A program made the translations under genes and the position numbers. Of a DNA stretch of 64,000 nt, positions 43,783 to 52,263 are shown one piece after another (position 1 is the first letter of the stretch; every line of letters begins with the position of its first letter). The notes under the pieces are model-generated. The model had not been told where the DNA came from and made no database searches. It worked only from the letters and a program-made list of their open reading frames with translations. This stretch comes from DASXRA01 sp036558905 (GTDB lineage: Bacteria > Actinomycetota > Actinomycetes > Mycobacteriales > Jatrophihabitantaceae). Location: the NCBI GenBank assembly GCA_036558905.1, contig DATBER010000148.1:8074-72073 (forward strand), in the 5' to 3' direction.

Positions 43783-46251
43783 ATGACTGAAACCACTGGC
43801 TTCGACCGCATCGAGCCGGTCGACATCCAGGCCGAGATGCAGCGCAGCTACATCGACTACGCCATGTCGGTGATCATCGGGCGGGCTCTGCCCGATGTGC
43901 GCGACGGCCTCAAGCCGGTGCACCGCAAGATCCTCTACGGCATGTACGACTCCGGGTTCCGGCCGGACCGCAACTACGTGAAGTGCGGGCGCGTCGTCGG
44001 CGACGTGATGGGCAACTACCACCCGCACGGCGACACCGCCCTCTACGACGCCCTGGTCCGGATGGCCCAGCCGTGGTCGCTGCGCTACCCGATGATCGAC
44101 CCGCAGGGCAACTTCGGCTCGCCCGGCAACGACCCGGCGGCGGCGTACCGGTACACCGAGTGCCGGCTGGCCCCGCTGGCCATGCACATGTTGGCCGACA
44201 TCGACAAGGACACCGTCGACTTCACCCCCAACTACGCCGGCAACACCGAGGAGCCGGTGATCCTGCCGGCCCGGTTCCCGAACCTGCTGGTCAACGGCGC
44301 CGAGGGCATCGCGGTCGGCATGGCCACCCGCATCCCGCCGCACAACCTGCGCGAGGTCGCGGCCGGGGTCGTCTACGCCCTCGAGCACCCGGACGCCACC
44401 CAGGAGGAGCTGCTCGAGAAGCTGATCGAGCTCATCCCCGGCCCGGACTTCCCGACCAAGGCGCTGATCGTCGGCCGCGACGGCATCGAGGACGCGTACC
44501 GCACCGGCCGCGGCTCGATCCGGATGCGCGCCGTGGTGAACGTCGAGGAGGACGTCAAGGGCCGCACCATCCTGGTGGCCACCGAGCTGCCCTACCAGGT
44601 GAACCCCGACAACCTCGTCGAGAACATCGCCCAGCTGGCCAAGGACGGCAAGGTCGCCGGCATCGCCGACATCAACGACGAGTCGTCCGACCGCATCGGC
44701 ATGCGCATCGTCGTCACGCTCAAGCGCGACGCGGTGGCCAAGGTGGTGCTGAACAACCTGTTCAAGCACACCCAGCTGCAGACGACCTTCGGCGCCAACA
44801 TGCTGGCCATCGTCGACGGTGTGCCGCGCACGCTGCGCATCGACCAGTTCGTCTCGCACTACGTCGAGCACCAGGTCGAGGTCATCGTCCGGCGCACCCG
44901 GTTCCTGCTGGCCAAGGCCGAGGAGCGCATCCACATCCTGCGCGGTCTGCTCAAGGCGCTGGACCAGCTCGACGCGGTGATCGCCCTGATCCGCGCGTCC
45001 GAGTCGGCCGACACCGCCCGCACCGGCCTGATGGAGCTGCTCGACATCGACGAGGTCCAGGCCACCGCCATCCTCGACATGCAGCTGCGCCGGTTGGCCG
45101 CCCTCGAACGGCAGCGGATCATCGACGAGCACGACGAGATCGCCGCGCAGATCGACGACTACAACGACATCCTGGCCAAGCCGGGCCGGCAGCGGGCCAT
45201 CGTCCGCGACGAATTGGCCGAGATCGTCGAGAAGCACGGCGACGAGCGGCGCACCCGGCTGGTCCCCTACGACGGCGACGTCAGCGTCGAGGACCTGATC
45301 GCGCAGGAAGACGTCGTGGTCACGATCACCCGCACCGGCTACGCCAAGCGGACCAAGACCGACCTGTACCGGGCCCAGCGCCGAGGCGGCAAAGGCGTGC
45401 AGGGCGCGGGCCTGAAGACCGACGACATCGTCGAGCACTTCTTCGTCAGCTCGACGCACGACTGGATCCTGTTCTTCACCAACAAGGGCCGCGTCTACCG
45501 GACCAAGGCCTACGAGCTGCCCGAGGCCAACCGCAACGCACGCGGGCAGCATGTTGCCAACCTGCTTGCGTTCCAGCCGGACGAGACGATCGCCGAGGTC
45601 ATCGCCATCCCGAACTACGAGGTGGCGCCGTACCTCGTGCTGGCAACGAAGACCGGGCTGGTCAAGAAGACGAAGCTCACCGACTTCGACTCCAACCGGG
45701 CCGGCGGCGTCATCGCGATCAACCTGCGCGAGGACGACGAGTTGATCGACGCCGCGTTGATCTCGGCCGACGACGACCTGCTGCTGGTCAGCCGCCGGGC
45801 CATGTCGATCCGGTTCAAGGCCGACGACGACTCGCTGCGGCCGATGGGCCGGGCCACTTCGGGTGTTATCGGCATGCGATTTGCCGGTAGCGACGAGTTG
45901 CTCGCCATGGAGGTCGTACGTGACGAGAACGCCGAGATCCTGGTGGCCACCGAGGGTGGATACGCCAAGCGGACCAAGATCGAGGAGTATCCGCAGCAGG
46001 GCCGAGGCGGCAAGGGGGTGCTCACGGCGCGTATCGTGTCCACCCGAGGTGGGCTGGTCGGCGCCATCGCCGTCCGGCCCGAGGACGAGGTCTACGCGAT
46101 CACGTCCGACGGCGTGGTCATCCGAACGAAGGCTGCGGAGGTCCGCCGGGCACAACGACAGACGATGGGCGTACGGCTGATGAACTTGCCCGACGGCGTG
46201 AACCTGGTCGCCATCGCCCGCAATGCCGACGAGCCGGACGAGCAGGAATGA
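43783..46251 (+). CDS. gyrA: DNA gyrase subunit A
   Basis: An 822-residue GyrA. RSYIDYAMSVIIGRALPDVR opens the winged-helix domain; the catalytic Tyr is in AAYRYTECRL; the quinolone-resistance region reads HPHGDTALYDALVRMAQPW, with Thr where Escherichia coli has Ser83. The C-terminal beta-pinwheel has the gyrase box region around RRGGKGVQGAG. ATG 43783 with GGAAAGG upstream. Introduces negative supercoils. Confidence 0.98.
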   Translation: MTETTGFDRIEPVDIQAEMQRSYIDYAMSVIIGRALPDVRDGLKPVHRKILYGMYDSGFRPDRNYVKCGRVVGDVMGNYHPHGDTALYDALVRMAQPWSLRYPMIDPQGNFGSPGNDPAAAYRYTECRLAPLAMHMLADIDKDTVDFTPNYAGNTEEPVILPARFPNLLVNGAEGIAVGMATRIPPHNLREVAAGVVYALEHPDATQEELLEKLIELIPGPDFPTKALIVGRDGIEDAYRTGRGSIRMRAVVNVEEDVKGRTILVATELPYQVNPDNLVENIAQLAKDGKVAGIADINDESSDRIGMRIVVTLKRDAVAKVVLNNLFKHTQLQTTFGANMLAIVDGVPRTLRIDQFVSHYVEHQVEVIVRRTRFLLAKAEERIHILRGLLKALDQLDAVIALIRASESADTARTGLMELLDIDEVQATAILDMQLRRLAALERQRIIDEHDEIAAQIDDYNDILAKPGRQRAIVRDELAEIVEKHGDERRTRLVPYDGDVSVEDLIAQEDVVVTITRTGYAKRTKTDLYRAQRRGGKGVQGAGLKTDDIVEHFFVSSTHDWILFFTNKGRVYRTKAYELPEANRNARGQHVANLLAFQPDETIAEVIAIPNYEVAPYLVLATKTGLVKKTKLTDFDSNRAGGVIAINLREDDELIDAALISADDDLLLVSRRAMSIRFKADDDSLRPMGRATSGVIGMRFAGSDELLAMEVVRDENAEILVATEGGYAKRTKIEEYPQQGRGGKGVLTARIVSTRGGLVGAIAVRPEDEVYAITSDGVVIRTKAAEVRRAQRQTMGVRLMNLPDGVNLVAIARNADEPDEQE

Positions 46252-46291
46252 GTGATTAGCGAGTGAGCGGTACGACCAGGCAGGGCGCGCC

Positions 46292-47272
46292 ATGACCGGC
46301 CCGCGCTACCCGCGCGAGACGTTCGCGCCGCCCGAGTCGACCTTCCCCGCCAGCGGCGACGAGCCGAACGGCTCGGGCCACGGTCCGAACGGGGCGCCCG
46401 AGGACAACGTCGACGAGACCCGTCCCCGGGCGTTCGGGGTCCCGGGCACCGGGCCGGCCGGCGGCTTCGAGCCGCGGCCGTTCGCGTCGGTCCCGCTGAA
46501 CGAGTCCGGGCCTTCCGGCGGTCACGACGGCTTCAGCGAGCCGACGTTAGCCGGTGGCTCGTTCACCGCCCCGGACGGGCCGCCCCTGGGTGGCCCGCAC
46601 GACCAGGGCTTCGGCGACACCACCGCTGCCTACCCCGGACCCCCGGCCGGTGAGGCGCCGCCGAGCTTCCCCGAGGGGCCGGCGTACGCCGAGGCGCCGA
46701 CCAGCTTCGCCGAGCCTCACGGTGGCTACGGGCTGGGCGACCGCCCACCGACCTTCGACCGCCCTGGTATGGGTCCGAGCGACGGCTTCAGCGAGCCCAC
46801 CGTGGGAATCGCCGGCCCGATCGCCGGCCCGGTCGGTGGCATGGCCCCGCCGATGGGTCCGCCGCCAGGCGTCGGCGCGCCGACCGGAGCCCGACCCAGG
46901 CCACAGCAACGGGCTCGCGGCCCGCGCCGGGCCAAGCTGCAGCTGCGCCACATCAATCCGTGGACGGTCCTCAAGTTCTCCTGCGTGCTGTCCGTGGCGC
47001 TGTTCTTCGTCTGGCTGATCACGATCGGTCTGCTCTACGGAATCCTGCAGGCGGCCGGCGTCATCGACCACATCAACAACGCGGTCACCACGATCAACGG
47101 CAACGGCTCGAAGGAGCCGGTCACACCGGGACTGGTCTTCGGCGGTTCGGCGATCCTCGGCGTCATCAACGTCGTGTTGTTCATCGCCTTGTCGACGGTC
47201 GGATCGGTCGTCTACAACCTGTGCGCCGATCTGGTCGGCGGCATCGAGGTGACCTTGTCCGAACGCGAGTAG
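46292..47272 (+). CDS. DUF3566 membrane protein
   Basis: A 326-residue protein. The first 210 residues are Pro/Gly-rich and disordered, with three GFSEPT repeats (GHDGFSEPTLAGG, PSDGFSEPTVGIA and a related copy). A DUF3566 domain follows: KLQLRHINPWTVLKFS, two membrane helices (about 228-250 and 285-307) and an intervening loop with a NAVTTING segment. Rv0007 holds the same position after gyrA. Function unknown. The stop lies 65 nt before tRNA-Ile. Confidence 0.92.
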   Translation: MTGPRYPRETFAPPESTFPASGDEPNGSGHGPNGAPEDNVDETRPRAFGVPGTGPAGGFEPRPFASVPLNESGPSGGHDGFSEPTLAGGSFTAPDGPPLGGPHDQGFGDTTAAYPGPPAGEAPPSFPEGPAYAEAPTSFAEPHGGYGLGDRPPTFDRPGMGPSDGFSEPTVGIAGPIAGPVGGMAPPMGPPPGVGAPTGARPRPQQRARGPRRAKLQLRHINPWTVLKFSCVLSVALFFVWLITIGLLYGILQAAGVIDHINNAVTTINGNGSKEPVTPGLVFGGSAILGVINVVLFIALSTVGSVVYNLCADLVGGIEVTLSERE

Positions 47273-47289
47273 CCCAGTCCGGATACCGG

Positions 47290-47319
47290 TTGGAGCGCCG
47301 AATCGGCGCCCGGTAGGCT
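47290..47319 (+). promoter_or_regulatory. tRNA-Ile promoter
   Basis: TTGGAG (47290-47295), an 18-nt spacer, and TAGGCT (47314-47319), placing transcription start near 47326, 12 nt before the tRNA. A 15-nt palindrome (arms GCGCCGA and TCGGCGC, 47295-47309) sits in the spacer and could also end the upstream gene. Confidence 0.6.
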
Positions 47320-47337
47320 GACTGCTCGCGTCCTAGC

Positions 47338-47411
47338 GGGCCTGTAGCTCAGACGGTTAGAGCGCATCCCTGATAAGGATGAGGCCGGAGGTTCAAGTCC
47401 TCCCAGGCCCA
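47338..47411 (+). tRNA. ileT: tRNA-Ile (GAU)
   Basis: A 74-nt cloverleaf: acceptor GGGCCTG pairs with CAGGCCC, D-arm GTAGCTCAG, anticodon loop CTGATAA with anticodon GAT, T-arm GGTTCAAGTCC. The DNA continues ACCG, so the terminal CCA is not fully encoded. Confidence 0.97.
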
Positions 47412-47469
47412 CCGCTTGTCGTGAATCCGGACGTGGCCACCACGTCCGGTCGATCCGAAAGGTGCTTCC

Positions 47470-47607
47470 GTGCCGAAGCTGCTCGTGTTGGCGGCCGCCG
47501 TCGCCGGAGTCGCCACCCTGGCCCGCAAGCGCGCGTCCGGGCAGGCCCGCTCGGCGCTGTGGCGCGAGGCGACCAAGGACACGCCGCGCGCCGGGTCGCA
47601 GTCGTAG
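47470..47607 (+). CDS. DLW-39 family small protein
   Basis: A 45-residue protein from GTG 47470 with GAAAGG 7 nt upstream. PKLLVLAAAVAGVATLARKR is a short membrane segment followed by a basic cluster; the ALWREATKD motif matches the DLW motif of this actinobacterial small-protein family, which is found next to the gyrA-linked tRNA-Ile. Function unknown. Confidence 0.8.
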   Translation: MPKLLVLAAAVAGVATLARKRASGQARSALWREATKDTPRAGSQS

Positions 47608-47624
47608 GCTGATCCCGCGGGATC
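47605..47624 (+). promoter_or_regulatory. tRNA-Ala -10 box and adjacent palindrome
   Basis: TAGGCT (47605-47610) overlaps the stop codon of the small gene and lies 20 nt before tRNA-Ala. It is followed at once by a perfect 14-bp palindrome GATCCCGCGGGATC (47611-47624). No -35 box is clear. Confidence 0.45.
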
Positions 47625-47630
47625 CGTCCC

Positions 47631-47703
47631 GGGGACGTAGCTCAATTGGCAGAGCACCGCCTTTGCAAGGCGGGGGTTAGGGGTTCGATTCCCCTCGTCT
47701 CCA
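47631..47703 (+). tRNA. alaT: tRNA-Ala (UGC)
   Basis: A 73-nt cloverleaf: acceptor GGGGACG with CGTCTCC (one G-T pair), D-arm GTAGCTCAA, anticodon loop TTTGCAA with anticodon TGC, T-arm GGGTTCGATTCCC. 3' CCA is not encoded (ACC). Confidence 0.97.
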
Positions 47704-47828
47704 CCCTCTTCGTTGGGCAGCCCGTTGTAGTACGTCGCCTATGCCGACGAGCGGACCCGGCTGGCACGATCTCGCGCCAGGGCCGGGTCCGCGCGGCGGC
47801 TTCCACCCGAAGGCGGAGGACTGCGCGC

Positions 47829-48404
47829 TCAGGCGGCCGGTGGCCAGGTCAACAAGCGCTGCATGTCGGCCAGCTCGGCGGCGGTCGGGCCGTCGAGCTC
47901 GTCCATCTCGGCGAGGGCGTCGACGGCCTCGGCGATGATCCGCTCGTTCACGGTGCGGGCCTGTCGGGCCACCTCGCCGGCTGCGGGATTGGACGGCGCT
48001 GAGCGGTAGTACACGGTCGAGCTGTCCTGCTGGCGGGCATCGCCCACCCGCAGACCCTCGCGGATCACCGTGGCGACCGGCTCGCCGGCGAGTACGCGCT
48101 GGCGCAAGGCCCATACCTCGCCCGGGCTGAGCGCCGCCCACACCCCGTGCAGCACGTCGGTGGACAGCGCGAAGATCAGGCACGATCGGCGGGCCGGGCA
48201 GGTGGCGCAGATGTCGATAACGGGGGCCGGGATATGGCTGTGCGGTTCGGGAAACCACCAGTCGCCGCCCACCTGGGCGCAGGCCGCATCGTGCTGCCAC
48301 GACGGCGCGCTCGTATCTGTGATGGTCGTGGCGGCGGGGCCCGCCGACGGTATGGCCCGTTCTCCGGTCGGACCCGGTTCGTCGGCGTAAGCAGGAGCTC
48401 CCAT
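47829..48404 (-). CDS. WhiB-family Fe-S transcriptional regulator with long C-terminal extension
   Basis: A 191-residue protein. The WhiB domain is at about residues 36-105: WQHDAACAQ with Cys42, then Cys66, Cys69 and Cys75 of the CxxC-x5-C set for a 4Fe-4S cluster, then HGVWAALSPGE. The canonical G(I/V)WGG turn is GVWAA here. The remaining 85 residues form a helical Arg/Ala/Glu-rich tail with no match I recognise; usual WhiB proteins are 80-130 residues. Start ATG 48404, with AAGGAGGTG about 6 nt upstream, decided over upstream in-frame starts. Standalone gene between tRNA-Ala and a DinB-like gene. Confidence 0.9.
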   Translation of the reverse strand: MGAPAYADEPGPTGERAIPSAGPAATTITDTSAPSWQHDAACAQVGGDWWFPEPHSHIPAPVIDICATCPARRSCLIFALSTDVLHGVWAALSPGEVWALRQRVLAGEPVATVIREGLRVGDARQQDSSTVYYRSAPSNPAAGEVARQARTVNERIIAEAVDALAEMDELDGPTAAELADMQRLLTWPPAA

Positions 48405-48567
48405 TTCCAACACCTCCTTGCCCTGCTTGTGCAGGTTAGCCATCAACGCGACCCGCGACGACGGTACCGAAGCCCGGGTCAACCGAGGAGGGTCCGGAGG
48501 GGACTGCCTCGATTGCGGACTGTATGGCTATGATTACACGATGCGTCCGGGAACTACGGACGGCTGA

Positions 48568-48597
48568 TTGACAGCGACGCATCTGGACGGGTCGAAT
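48568..48597 (+). promoter_or_regulatory. Promoter of the DinB-like gene at 48604 (leaderless)
   Basis: A perfect -35 box TTGACA (48568-48573), an 18-nt spacer and TCGAAT (48592-48597), 6 nt before the ATG at 48604; transcription should begin at the start codon. This also argues against the longer open frame from 48568. Confidence 0.6.
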
Positions 48598-48603
48598 CAG
48601 ACA

Positions 48604-49407
48604 ATGACCGCCACTCTCGTGCGCGACTTGGTTCGCGACCTCGGAGCGGAGTCGGCGAGTCTGGATGCGCTGGTCGCGCCGTTGCCGCCCGAGAAGTGGG
48701 CCACCCCCACTCCGGCCGTCGGCTGGACGATCGCCCATCAGATCGCCCACCTGGCCTGGACCGACCATCTCGTACTGATGTCGGCGACCGACGAGGAGGC
48801 ATTCACCTCCGAGATCGCGCAGGCCACCTCCGACCCCCGCGCCTACGTCGAAGCCGGTGCCCAGGATTTAGCCAGCGAAGAACCGGCCAAGCTGCTCACC
48901 CGATGGCGCGACGGTCTGGTGCAACTGGCCGAGGCGATCGCCCACCTGCCCGGCGGCACGCACATCGCCTGGTTCGGTCCGGGCATGAGCGCGGCCTCGA
49001 TGGCCAGCGCGCGGATCATGGAGACCTGGGCGCACGGCCAGGACGTAGCCGACGCGCTGGGCATCACCCGTGAACCCAGCCAGCGACTGCGGCACGTCGC
49101 CCACATCGCGGTGGCGGCCCGCGGCTACGCGTTCACGATGAACGGACTGCTGCCGCCCGAGGTCCCGATCCGGGTCGAGCTCGTCGCTCCCGACGGCGCC
49201 ATCTGGACCTGGGGGCCGGCCGACGCGCCCGAGCGGGTAAGCGGTCCGGCGCTGGATTTCTGTCTGCTCGCAACCCAGCGGCGTCACCGCGACGACCTGT
49301 CCGTGATGGCCAAGGGCCCTAACGCCGACGCCTGGCTGCGGATTGCGCAGGCATTCGCCGGGCCGCCCGGACCGGGGCGACTACCCGGCCAGTTCAGCAA
49401 AAACTAG
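48604..49407 (+). CDS. TIGR03084-type DinB-like metal-binding protein
   Basis: A 267-residue protein of the mycothiol-dependent isomerase/DinB superfamily: TPAVGWTIAHQIAHLAWTDHL has the first metal His, RIMETWAHGQDVADALG the second (His in AHGQD), and LDFCLLATQRRHRDDL the C-terminal core. The TIGR03084 family is of unknown function. ATG 48604 is supported by a consensus promoter at leaderless spacing. Confidence 0.88.
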   Translation: MTATLVRDLVRDLGAESASLDALVAPLPPEKWATPTPAVGWTIAHQIAHLAWTDHLVLMSATDEEAFTSEIAQATSDPRAYVEAGAQDLASEEPAKLLTRWRDGLVQLAEAIAHLPGGTHIAWFGPGMSAASMASARIMETWAHGQDVADALGITREPSQRLRHVAHIAVAARGYAFTMNGLLPPEVPIRVELVAPDGAIWTWGPADAPERVSGPALDFCLLATQRRHRDDLSVMAKGPNADAWLRIAQAFAGPPGPGRLPGQFSKN

Positions 49408-49468
49408 AGCCGTCGCCACGCCTCGCGTGGGCGCAACTACTACGACGATGTAATGACGATGTATGGAA

Positions 49469-49489
49469 ACTTGTGCCATTGGCACAAGT
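49469..49489. promoter_or_regulatory. Perfect 21-bp palindromic operator upstream of sedolisin gene
   Basis: Arms ACTTGTGCCA (49469-49478) and TGGCACAAGT (49480-49489) flank a single base. It lies 135 nt upstream of the sedolisin start and 62 nt after the DinB-like gene. The symmetry is that of a helix-turn-helix dimer site; the regulator is not in the window as far as I can tell. Confidence 0.7.
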
Positions 49490-49623
49490 GGCCGATCTGC
49501 TGCACTGGCGACGTTCGCACCGGCCGCATAGGTTAACGCCCACGCGTGCCGGGCCCTGATGTCAGGAACCGTCCGGATCAGGCAGGCTCACGCGCATCCA
49601 TACACCAACGTGGGGGTATGCAC

Positions 49624-51552
49624 ATGGAGAAACGGACCGCCGTCCGAGTAGCAAGCTCGGTGGTGGCGGTGTCAGCACTCGCCGTCGGCTGCCTGGCCGC
49701 CGCACCCGGTGCCGGCGCCCAGCCATCGCGTCACACCGTCGCGAACAGCAAGCCGACCTGGCTGGCCCGGGCCAACCATCTCGGGGCAGCCGCGAAGTCG
49801 GCACCCGTCCAGCTGCGCGTGTACCTGGCGCCCAATGGGGGGCTCGACGGGTTGAAGTCCGCCGTCCAGGCGGTCTCGACGCCGGGCAGCGCCAACTACC
49901 GTCACTTCCTCACGCCGGCGCAGTACCAGGCCCAGTTCGGGCCCACCGACGCCGCCGTCCAGAACGTGGCGTCGTGGCTGAAGTCGTCCGGCCTCAACGT
50001 CACCGGCGTCGAGGCGCACCACCGCTACCTGTCGGTCACCGGCAGCGTCGCGGCCGCGCAGAAGGCGTTCGGCGTCTCGATCCAGCGCTACCAGCACGAC
50101 GGTCAGTCGGTCATCGCTCCTTCGGGGGCGGCGTCCGTGCCGAGCAGCCTCGCCGGCTCCGTGCTCTCCGTGTCGGGCCTGGACTCCACCGCCCACAAGG
50201 TTGCGCACACCTCCCAGCAGGACGCACCGCCGCCGGCTGGGTTCGTCAACGCCCGCCCGTGCTCGCTGTCCTACGGGCAGATTCAGGCCAAGTACCAGGC
50301 CGACTTCACGACCCCGCTGCCCAAGTTCAAGGGCAAGGTGCTCCCGTACGCGCCGTGTGGTTATACCGGTCCGCAGTTCCGGGCCGCCTACGAGGGTGAC
50401 ACCGACCTGGACGGCACCGGCGTTACGGTGGCCATCACCGACGCGTACGCTGCGCCGACCATCGCCAAGGACGCGAAGACCTACGCGAACAACCACGGCG
50501 ACGCCGGCTACGCGAAGGGCCAGTTCACGCAGACGCTGCCGGCGAAGTTCAACCGCCAGGACCAGTGCGACCCGTCGGGGTGGTACGGCGAGGAGACGCT
50601 GGACGTCGAGGCCGTGCACGCCATGGCCGGCGGGGCCAACATCAAGTACTACGCGTCGGCCAGCTGCTTCGACGACGACTTCCTCGACACGCTCGCCAAG
50701 GTCGTCGACGACAACGAGGCCCAGCTCGTCTCCAACTCGTGGAGCGACGTCGAGGCCAACGAGTCGGTCGACAACATCACCGCGTACGAGCAGGTGTTCC
50801 TGCAGGGTGCCCTGCAGGGAATCAGCTTCGTCTACTCGTCGGGCGACAACGGCGACGAGCTGGCGGCCACCGGCCTCAAGCAGGTCGACTACCCGGCTTC
50901 GGACCCCTACGTGACGGCGCTGGGCGGCACCTCGACGGCGATCGGGGCGGACGGATCCCTGGCCTGGGAGACCGGCTGGGGCACGATGAAGTACAGCCTG
51001 TCGGCCGACGGCAAGTCGTGGAGCTCGAACGGCTTCCTCTACGGCGCGGGCGGCGGCTACTCGGCGCTGTTCAACCGGCCCGACTACCAGAACGGCGTCG
51101 TGCCGAACAGCGCTCCGCCCGGCCGCGCGGTGCCGGACGTCGCCCTGGACGCTGACCCGACCACCGGCATGCTCGTCGGCGAGACGCAGACCTTCCCGGA
51201 CGGCGTCCGCTACGGCGAGTACCGCATCGGCGGCACCAGCCTCGCGGCGCCGCTGTTCGCCGGCATGACCGCCCTGACGTTGCAGAATGCCGGCGGCGGT
51301 ATCGGCCTGCTCAACCCGACGATCTACACGCAGGACGGCTCGGGCAACTTCACCGACGTGAAGGGCACCCCGAAGGACGCCGGAAACGTCCGCCCGGACT
51401 ACGCCAACAGCGTTGACCCGTCGGGCGGCATCCTCTACACGGTCCGCACGTTCAACCAGGACTCGACCCTCCAGGTCGCCCGGGGCTGGGACGACGTGAC
51501 GGGCATCGGCTCACCGAATTCCGGCTGGCTGACCAGCGTCAGTCCGCTGTAA
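49624..51552 (+). CDS. Secreted S53 family serine peptidase (sedolisin/kumamolisin)
   Basis: A 642-residue peptidase. Signal peptide (about 1-30, hydrophobic SSVVAVSALAVGCLAAAPGA), a pro-kumamolisin activation domain (about 40-190; QLRVYLAPNG, SANYRHFLTPAQY), then the catalytic domain with Glu and Asp in WYGEETLDVEAVHAM, the oxyanion Asp in SSGDNGD and the nucleophile Ser in GGTSLAAPLFAG. A C-terminal GWDDVTGIGSPNSG carries calcium-site Asp residues. Acid-active endopeptidase by family. ATG 49624 chosen, since GGGGG is 7 nt upstream. A palindromic operator precedes it, a terminator follows. Confidence 0.94.
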   Translation: MEKRTAVRVASSVVAVSALAVGCLAAAPGAGAQPSRHTVANSKPTWLARANHLGAAAKSAPVQLRVYLAPNGGLDGLKSAVQAVSTPGSANYRHFLTPAQYQAQFGPTDAAVQNVASWLKSSGLNVTGVEAHHRYLSVTGSVAAAQKAFGVSIQRYQHDGQSVIAPSGAASVPSSLAGSVLSVSGLDSTAHKVAHTSQQDAPPPAGFVNARPCSLSYGQIQAKYQADFTTPLPKFKGKVLPYAPCGYTGPQFRAAYEGDTDLDGTGVTVAITDAYAAPTIAKDAKTYANNHGDAGYAKGQFTQTLPAKFNRQDQCDPSGWYGEETLDVEAVHAMAGGANIKYYASASCFDDDFLDTLAKVVDDNEAQLVSNSWSDVEANESVDNITAYEQVFLQGALQGISFVYSSGDNGDELAATGLKQVDYPASDPYVTALGGTSTAIGADGSLAWETGWGTMKYSLSADGKSWSSNGFLYGAGGGYSALFNRPDYQNGVVPNSAPPGRAVPDVALDADPTTGMLVGETQTFPDGVRYGEYRIGGTSLAAPLFAGMTALTLQNAGGGIGLLNPTIYTQDGSGNFTDVKGTPKDAGNVRPDYANSVDPSGGILYTVRTFNQDSTLQVARGWDDVTGIGSPNSGWLTSVSPL

Positions 51553-51567
51553 ATCGCACCGCTGTGC

Positions 51568-51599
51568 GGGGCGCTCCGGTTTTTCCACCGGGGCGCCCC
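51568..51599 (+). terminator. Hairpin terminator after the sedolisin gene
   Basis: A 12-bp stem with one T-G pair: GGGGCGC-T-CCGG (51568-51579) and CCGG-G-GCGCCCC (51588-51599), an 8-nt loop, then GTTTGCGTTT. Confidence 0.85.
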
Positions 51600-51619
51600 G
51601 TTTGCGTTTCCGGAGCGCG

Positions 51620-51625
51620 TAGCCT
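51620..51625 (+). promoter_or_regulatory. -10 box of a probably leaderless ECF sigma transcript
   Basis: TAGCCT ends 6 nt before the GTG at 51632. No ribosome site or clear -35 box. Confidence 0.45.
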
Positions 51626-51631
51626 GCCTGC

Positions 51632-52207
51632 GTGCTCGGTCGCGACTTCGCAGCTGTGCTCGACGCCGCAACCAGCGGTGACGAGACAGCATTCGCGAAG
51701 TTATGGCGAGACGTACACCCTGCGCTACTTCGTTACCTTCGGGTGCTGACCAAGGACGCGACCCTGGGCGAGGACGTCGCGGCCGACGTTTGGGTGGACG
51801 TCGCCCGCCGGCTGCGCGACTTCGCCGGCGACGAGTCGGCGTTCCGGGGCTGGCTGTTCACGCTGGCCCGGCGACGTGCCATCGACGCGTGGCGGCAGGC
51901 CGAGCGCGCGCCGGTGCAGCTGACCGCTGACCACGCCGACCTCGACCGGCCCGGGGGACCTGACACGGCGGGACTGGCGCTCGAGCGGATGAGCACTCGC
52001 CGGGCGCTCGACCTCATCGCCACCCTGCCCCGCGACCAGGCCGAGGCGATCGCGCTGCGGGTCATCGCCGGGCTGGACGTCAAGGAGGTCGCCCGACTAC
52101 TAGGCAAGCGACCTGGGGCCGTCCGGGTGGCCGCCCATCGCGGTCTACGCACCCTGGCGGCCCGGCTGACCGAGCACCCTCGCAGCGCCGTCGTCCGGCG
52201 TCCCTGA
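51632..52207 (+). CDS. ECF-type RNA polymerase sigma factor
   Basis: A 191-residue group IV sigma factor. Region 2 spans about residues 20-85 (FAKLWRDVHPALLRYLRVLT, DVWVDVARRLRDF, FRGWLFTLARRRAID) and region 4 about 120-178 (LDLIATLPRDQAEAIALRVIAGLDVKEVARLLGKRPG, VRVAAHRGLRTLAARL). No region 3. The next gene, 56 nt away, encodes a single-helix membrane protein that may act as its anti-sigma partner. It directly follows the sedolisin terminator. Confidence 0.93.
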   Translation: MLGRDFAAVLDAATSGDETAFAKLWRDVHPALLRYLRVLTKDATLGEDVAADVWVDVARRLRDFAGDESAFRGWLFTLARRRAIDAWRQAERAPVQLTADHADLDRPGGPDTAGLALERMSTRRALDLIATLPRDQAEAIALRVIAGLDVKEVARLLGKRPGAVRVAAHRGLRTLAARLTEHPRSAVVRRP

Positions 52208-52263
52208 AAAAATCTGCGGAGAGCTGTAACGCTTTTGAGCTCGCCGACGGTTCTCCTAGTGAC

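Noticed and set aside
43396..46293. A 965-residue open frame on the minus strand opposite gyrA and the end of gyrB
   Set aside because: Composition is Asp/Val/Gly/His-rich without any domain, and it mirrors the codon pattern of gyrA; typical antisense shadow in high-GC DNA.
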